DNA from: CAYNJF01 sp964351745
Lineage (GTDB): Bacteria > Pseudomonadota > Gammaproteobacteria > Berkiellales > Berkiellaceae
Direction of reading: 5' to 3'
Length of the DNA: 11,169 nt
NCBI GenBank assembly: GCA_964351745.1
Contig: CAYGPI010000082.1
Span: forward strand, 1 to 11,169
The notes below the pieces were generated by a model that was not told where the DNA came from, made no database searches, and saw only the letters and a program-made list of their open reading frames with translations. The translations under genes were made by a program, and so were the position numbers. Below are positions 7,428 through 11,169 of this stretch, in pieces (position 1 is the stretch's first letter; each line of letters opens with the position of its first letter).

Positions 7428-8720
7428 ATGAAATTATTAATTATTGGTTCTGGCGGAAGAGAGCATGCTTTAGCTTGGAAGGCCCAAGCAAGTAAAAAGG
7501 TCGAAAGCATCTATGTGGCACCAGGCAATGCTGGTACAGCTCGCGAACCCAAAACTGAGAACATCGATATTGATCCCTTAGATTTTGAGGCTCTCATTCA
7601 ATTTGCAAAAAACAACAGCATTGATTTAACCATTGTTGGCCCTGAAGCCCCCTTAGCTGCTGGCATTAAGGACGCTTTTGAAAAACAAGGGTTAAGCTGT
7701 TTTGCTCCAAGTCAAAAAGCAGCACAACTAGAAAGCTCAAAAAGTTTTGCGAAAGAATTTTTAATAAAGAACCATATTCCTACAGCACTCGCTCAAACAT
7801 TTGATGATTTTGAAGAAGCTAAAACCTATCTTGAGACACAAACTTATCCTGTTGTGATTAAAGCTGATGGATTGTGTGCAGGTAAAGGCGTGGTGATTGC
7901 TCAAAACCAAGATCAAGCTATCGAAACATTAGATATGATGCTTAATGATCGTTTATATCAGGAGGCATCTTCTAAAGTCGTCATTGAAGAATTTATGATG
8001 GGAGAAGAAGCGAGCTACATCATACTCACAGATGGAGAAAATTTTGCTCCTTTTGATACCTCACAAGATCACAAGGCACGTGATAACCATGATCAAGGCC
8101 CGAATACGGGTGGTATGGGCGCTTATTCACCAGCACCTGTCGTAGATAAAGCCCTTCATCAAGAAATTATAAACATCATCGTTGAGCCAACTCTAAGCGG
8201 CTTAAAACAAGAAGGTATTTCTTACAATGGCTTTCTCTATATTGGACTGATGATCACATCTGCTGGCCCTAAAGTACTGGAGTTCAACTGTAGACTTGGT
8301 GATCCTGAAGCCCAAGTTTTGCTGATGCGTTTAGAAAGCGATCTCATCACATTGATTGATGATTGTCTGAATCAACGGTTAGCTGAATCACAGTTATCTT
8401 GGTATCAAGGATCAGCCCTTGGCGTGGTGATGGCTGCTCATGGTTATCCAGCCAATGTTCGAACAGGCGATCTCATCTCTGGTTTAAATGATCTCCCAGG
8501 TACAAGCAATCAAAAAATATTTCATGCCGGCGTTCAACATCAAGAAGGTCAAATGGTGACACATGGCGGCCGAATTCTTTGTGTCTGCGCTAGAGCTAGC
8601 ACCATTGTTAGCGCCCAAGAGCAAGCTTATCAATGGGTGAAGAAAGTACAAATCCCTGGATCATTTTTTAGAGATGATATTGGCTATAAAGCTATTCAAA
8701 GGGCTCTGTCTCATGCCTGA
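7428..8720 (+). CDS. purD: Phosphoribosylamine-glycine ligase (GAR synthetase)
   Basis: PurD joins glycine to 5-phosphoribosylamine with ATP, the second step of de novo purine synthesis. The ATG at 7428 gives 430 residues (E. coli 429) and starts with the characteristic MKLLIIGSGGREHALAW. The frame is open further upstream, from 7242, but that part lies inside purH and is not conserved. An AGAGG (7419-7423) that overlaps the purH stop codon precedes the start by 4 bases. ATP-grasp features: the GPEAPLAAGI block (71-80), VVIKADGLCAGKGVVIA (142-158), SQDHKARDNHDQGPNTGGMG (212-231), and EFNCRLGDPEAQVLL near residue 285 with metal-binding Glu and Asn. Its last 8 bases overlap the start of mutM. 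Confidence 0.97.
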   Translation: MKLLIIGSGGREHALAWKAQASKKVESIYVAPGNAGTAREPKTENIDIDPLDFEALIQFAKNNSIDLTIVGPEAPLAAGIKDAFEKQGLSCFAPSQKAAQLESSKSFAKEFLIKNHIPTALAQTFDDFEEAKTYLETQTYPVVIKADGLCAGKGVVIAQNQDQAIETLDMMLNDRLYQEASSKVVIEEFMMGEEASYIILTDGENFAPFDTSQDHKARDNHDQGPNTGGMGAYSPAPVVDKALHQEIINIIVEPTLSGLKQEGISYNGFLYIGLMITSAGPKVLEFNCRLGDPEAQVLLMRLESDLITLIDDCLNQRLAESQLSWYQGSALGVVMAAHGYPANVRTGDLISGLNDLPGTSNQKIFHAGVQHQEGQMVTHGGRILCVCARASTIVSAQEQAYQWVKKVQIPGSFFRDDIGYKAIQRALSHA

Positions 8721-9525
8721 GTTACCTGAAGTTGAAACCACTCGCTTAGGGCTACTGCCCTTTGTGAAAAATAAGAAAATACAAGAAGTTGTAGTGAATA
8801 ATCCCAATATGCGCTGGCCTATTGATGATGATCTGCACATCAAACTCGAAGATCAAACTATCATAGATATCAAGCGACGTGCCAAATATCTTATTTTTGA
8901 GTTAAAACAGGCTGCATTTATTGTGCATCTTGGCATGTCTGGTCATATCAAAGTTGTCGATAGCTCATGCGAATGGCTTAAGCACGACCATGTTGGATTT
9001 AGAATAGGGAAACATTGGTTAAGACTCAATGATCCAAGACGCTTTGGCGCCGTTTTGTATACACCGAACCCTTGGCAAGACTATAGTAAACTGCAGCATT
9101 TAGGACCAGAGCCATTAGAGCCAGATTTTCATGCAAAAGCACTTTATCAAAAACTTCAAAAACGCCAAATCGCGATTAAAACAGCCATCATGGATAACAA
9201 AGTTGTGGTAGGGGTTGGCAACATTTATGCTTGTGAAGCTTTGTTTAAGTCTAAAATAAGCCCGCTTACCCAAGCGAATGCTTTGTCTTTAGAGGATTGT
9301 AAGCGCCTTGTCAGTTGCATTAAGAGTATTCTTAAGCTTGCTATTCAGTCGGGCGGGACAACTCTCAAAGATTTTCAGCATGGTGAAGGAAAATTAGGCT
9401 TCTTTCAACAAAAACTTAAAGTCTACGGCAAGTTTCAAGAGCCTTGTCAGCAATGCCATGAGCCTATTGCCAAAATAACTCAGAGCCAACGCTCGACTTT
9501 TTATTGTGAGAACTGTCAGAAATAA
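8713..9525 (+). CDS. mutM: Formamidopyrimidine-DNA glycosylase (Fpg/MutM)
   Basis: MutM removes 8-oxoguanine and formamidopyrimidines from DNA and cleaves the strand by beta,delta-elimination. The ATG at 8713 (an in-frame start at 8674 lies within purD) gives 270 residues (E. coli 269) and places the catalytic proline directly after the initiator Met: MPELPEVETT, so P2 and E3 in full-length numbering. Lys58 in RRAKYL is the conserved catalytic lysine. VHLGMSGHIK (71-80), the H2TH region around VGVGNIYACEALF, and a C-terminal zinc finger with C245, C248, C265 and C268 (C-x2-C-x16-C-x2-C) containing R260 are all present. AAAGGG (8698-8703) lies 9 bases upstream of the ATG. The 8-base overlap with purD suggests translational coupling. 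It is the last gene of the plus-strand block. Confidence 0.97.
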   Translation: MPELPEVETTRLGLLPFVKNKKIQEVVVNNPNMRWPIDDDLHIKLEDQTIIDIKRRAKYLIFELKQAAFIVHLGMSGHIKVVDSSCEWLKHDHVGFRIGKHWLRLNDPRRFGAVLYTPNPWQDYSKLQHLGPEPLEPDFHAKALYQKLQKRQIAIKTAIMDNKVVVGVGNIYACEALFKSKISPLTQANALSLEDCKRLVSCIKSILKLAIQSGGTTLKDFQHGEGKLGFFQQKLKVYGKFQEPCQQCHEPIAKITQSQRSTFYCENCQK

Positions 9526-9573
9526 CTCAATCTCATGGTCATTCTCTAACCCGAAGACTTATACTTTAATATA

Positions 9574-9625
9574 TACATCCTATGCCAAAGAATTATTGAA
9601 AGATTTGCTACAGCCTTAGGATGTA
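9574..9625. repeat. 9-bp inverted repeat in the convergent mutM / acyltransferase gap
   Basis: TACATCCTA (9574-9582) and its exact inverse complement TAGGATGTA (9617-9625) flank a 34-base spacer. The right arm overlaps the stop codon of the minus-strand acyltransferase gene (9616-9618). The region is AT-rich but neither arm is followed by a T-run on either strand, so it is not a classical intrinsic terminator. It could still help end transcription from both sides. The rest of 9526-9616 holds no gene that I can see. Confidence 0.45.
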
Positions 9626-10317
9626 CTGGTTGCCCTTATCAGAGACTTCAAGTCAATCTCTTTAATCACACTTAAAGTCTCAGCATCTCCATCAAACCAT
9701 CGTTTCGCTGAATCCATAGCATTACCAATTTTATCTTTTAAGACAAGAGCATCATGGGCTTCATCATCAGTCACGTAAATAGGCTTATCAAAGTATACGA
9801 CTGCTCTTGAAAAAGGTTTAGGGAGCTTAAATTTGTCCCATGCTTTATGAAATTGCCAAAACCGATCCACATGAACCCCCACAGGGATGATTGGTAAATT
9901 AGTCTTTTTCGCTAAAAACATAAGACCTTCTCGCACCTCGTGGCGAGGCCCTCGTGGACCATCTGGAGAGATCCCTAAAGAATATCCTTGCCTAGCACAC
10001 CGAACGAGTTTCACCATGCCACCAATGGCTCGATGGGATGTTGAGCCTCGAACAACTTCGTAACCAAAACCATCTAAAAGACTTGCTAAAATATCACCAT
10101 CTTTAGATGTGCTCACGAAACCTGCAACTTTGTGATCAAATAAAACGCGAACGGCCATAATAGGCACAAACAGATCACCGTGCCAGAAAGCATAAATGCA
10201 TGGTTTTTTTGGATCAAAATCAGGATGGCGAACTCTTTTAATCCGAAGAGTTGCCCTCAATGACTTTGCAATGTGGCCTGCAAGCCAACCAATTTTTTGA
10301 GGTGAAAAAAGCCGCAT
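9616..10317 (-). CDS. Lysophospholipid acyltransferase family protein (DUF374)
   Basis: The 233-residue protein belongs to the DUF374 branch of the glycerolipid acyltransferases. Members transfer acyl chains to membrane lipids at the inner membrane; one characterised member, LpxJ of Helicobacter and Campylobacter, is a secondary acyltransferase of lipid A. The acyl acceptor here cannot be told from sequence. Family motifs: YAFWHGDLFVP (42-52) with the catalytic His46, VSTSKDGDILASLLDGFGYEVVRG (residues 68-91, key SKDGD at 71-75), the GGM/LVRCARQG helix, ISPDGPRGPR (116-125), and PIIPVGVH (142-149). No clear signal peptide or long transmembrane segment is visible, so peripheral membrane association is likely. 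An AGGTAA overlaps the stop of the upstream unknown gene (11-bp gap), so the two are probably one operon. Confidence 0.88.
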   Translation of the reverse strand: MRLFSPQKIGWLAGHIAKSLRATLRIKRVRHPDFDPKKPCIYAFWHGDLFVPIMAVRVLFDHKVAGFVSTSKDGDILASLLDGFGYEVVRGSTSHRAIGGMVKLVRCARQGYSLGISPDGPRGPRHEVREGLMFLAKKTNLPIIPVGVHVDRFWQFHKAWDKFKLPKPFSRAVVYFDKPIYVTDDEAHDALVLKDKIGNAMDSAKRWFDGDAETLSVIKEIDLKSLIRATSTS

Positions 10318-10328
10318 GAATACGTTAC

Positions 10329-11159
10329 CTATTTAGAAAATCGACAATCTGGTGCGTGTGCCTGCCTAACTTTGTGGGATGCCGTATCATGAACTCTATC
10401 ATGAAGATTTAATAAAACACCGTCCCAGGTCTGAGGTTTAACGGCAGCCCTAAGTGGAACAAGCTCTCGCCCAGCTCTGAAATTAGTCAAAATGGCATCT
10501 AAAAAATTAGCATCCTGGAGATCTTTATTCTCTGACAATCTGAAATTCAAAGATTTAAGCAGTCTTTCACAATCAGTGCGTTTTGCTTGAGAAATATCTT
10601 GCTTTGCAATTAAATTAATCAATGAATCCTTTGCCCAAGTCAACACCGACACAACCATGCTTTGCTCTGGAGCGACAAGATAAGATAATTTATTTTTTTG
10701 TTCTTGCACAACGCTACTAATAAAATACTTGCCAGCTTGTATATGAGAATAAATCATGGTATCTGTTATTGACTGCTGGTGATGCCTTGGTAACATATCT
10801 CTAAATGCATATTTAGAACTTGGATCTCGAGGAAACTGCGCATCCGTATCCATTCTTTCTAAAAAACTACTCACTTCTTTAAAAATATGACTCACTGCCT
10901 CCATCAGCTGGCCTGTCGTTCCTGAACCATGCTTGACAGAAATAACGCTCGAGGTATCCGTTCTTAGTCTTCTAATTTGAACTTCAATCGCGGCTAGACC
11001 CTTGATTTCTTCCTCTAAATTTTGGGAAAGAATTTTGTCTATGCAAACCATAGCATCAACTTTGGCAGCATCAGCTTCGACAGCATCAGCTTCGACAGCA
11101 TCAAGGTCTGCGTCCATGGCCACCGCAGCTGCTGATGCTGATGCTACTTCAACGACCAT
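10329..11159 (-). CDS. Hypothetical protein with N-terminal five-residue repeats (possibly incomplete at 5' end)
   Basis: I do not recognise this protein. From the ATG at 11159 it has 276 residues, but the frame remains open to the window edge (codons for P-W-D before the ATG), so the true start may lie further upstream or at internal Met15 or Met37. Residues 16-37 are an Ala/Asp/Glu-rich tract with a five-residue period (DAVEA-DAVEA-DAAKV-DAM), encoded by 15-bp tandem repeats. The remainder (about 38-276) appears mostly helical, with amphipathic charged stretches (40-66, 84-103, 172-212) and a basic, histidine-containing tail. No transmembrane segment, signal peptide or catalytic motif is evident. 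Base composition resembles the neighbours and the frame is long and uninterrupted, so it is probably a real gene, co-transcribed with the downstream acyltransferase. Confidence 0.7.
   Translation of the reverse strand: MVVEVASASAAAVAMDADLDAVEADAVEADAAKVDAMVCIDKILSQNLEEEIKGLAAIEVQIRRLRTDTSSVISVKHGSGTTGQLMEAVSHIFKEVSSFLERMDTDAQFPRDPSSKYAFRDMLPRHHQQSITDTMIYSHIQAGKYFISSVVQEQKNKLSYLVAPEQSMVVSVLTWAKDSLINLIAKQDISQAKRTDCERLLKSLNFRLSENKDLQDANFLDAILTNFRAGRELVPLRAAVKPQTWDGVLLNLHDRVHDTASHKVRQAHAPDCRFSK
11051..11110. repeat. 15-bp tandem repeat within the hypothetical gene
   Basis: Two perfect copies of CAGCATCAGCTTCGA occupy 11066-11080 and 11081-11095. A related unit precedes them (11051-11065, 11 of 15 bases matching), and a partial unit follows (11096-11110, first eight bases identical). 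The period is a multiple of three, so copy number changes would lengthen or shorten the Asp/Ala/Glu tract of the minus-strand protein by five residues without breaking the frame. Confidence 0.8.
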
Positions 11160-11169
11160 GTCCCATGGT

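Noticed and set aside
9936..9957. CCTCGTGG direct repeat and CCTCG/CGAGG mini-hairpin in the acyltransferase gene
   Set aside because: It is explained by the conserved G-P-R-G-P-R protein motif and its codons; too short to mean more.
11155..11169. Perfect 6-bp inverted repeat ACCATG/CATGGT at the right edge
   Set aside because: It is short, includes the candidate start codon and is cut by the window edge, so it cannot be judged.
1..11169. CRISPR arrays, tRNA or rRNA genes, insertion sequences, prophage or toxin-antitoxin genes
   Set aside because: I saw no regularly spaced repeats, cloverleaf or rRNA sequence, transposase or integrase motifs on either strand.

Overview
The window looks like a stretch of ordinary chromosome from a low-to-mid GC (by eye about 40-45%) gammaproteobacterium. 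Two things point there: a dusB-fis gene pair, with Fis being a gamma/betaproteobacterial nucleoid protein, and the order aroQ-accB-accC-prmA-dusB-fis-purH-purD, which recalls the P. aeruginosa region from aroQ1 to purD. A diguanylate cyclase gene to the left also fits that neighbourhood (gcbA in Pseudomonas). I cannot name a genus. A Legionellales-like or other low-GC gammaproteobacterium is only a guess from composition.

Layout. 1-937: the C-terminal part of a REC-GGDEF diguanylate cyclase, cut by the window edge. 934-1260, minus strand: cutA, convergent with the cyclase and overlapping it by the stop codons. 1261-1415: the one real divergent intergenic region, about 155 bp, with an AT-rich imperfect palindrome that could carry the control of cutA and of the following operon. 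1416-9525: nine plus-strand genes packed with gaps of at most 29 bp and several overlaps (aroQ, accB, accC, prmA, dusB, fis, purH, purD, mutM). 9526-9616: a short convergent intergenic region with a 9-bp inverted repeat but no classical terminator. 9616-10317, minus strand: a DUF374-type lysophospholipid acyltransferase. 10329-window end, minus strand: an unrecognised protein with a five-residue repeat near its N-terminus. The two minus-strand genes are 11 bp apart and probably co-transcribed.

How the genes fit together. The nine-gene block joins shikimate synthesis (aroQ), the biotin carrier and biotin carboxylase of acetyl-CoA carboxylase (accB, accC), translation-machinery modification (prmA on ribosomal protein L11, dusB on tRNA), the growth-phase nucleoid protein Fis, two purine-synthesis enzymes (purH, purD) and base-excision repair of oxidised guanine (mutM). 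All are growth-linked, so joint transcription is plausible, but only the spacing supports it. All enzymes carry their expected catalytic motifs, and I see no frameshift or broken gene.

Nothing here looks like an undescribed defence, mobile or biosynthetic system. The least explained items are the orphan repeat protein at the right edge, a Fis with an unusual recognition-helix residue and a shortened N-terminus, the translational coupling of mutM to purD, and a few inverted repeats.
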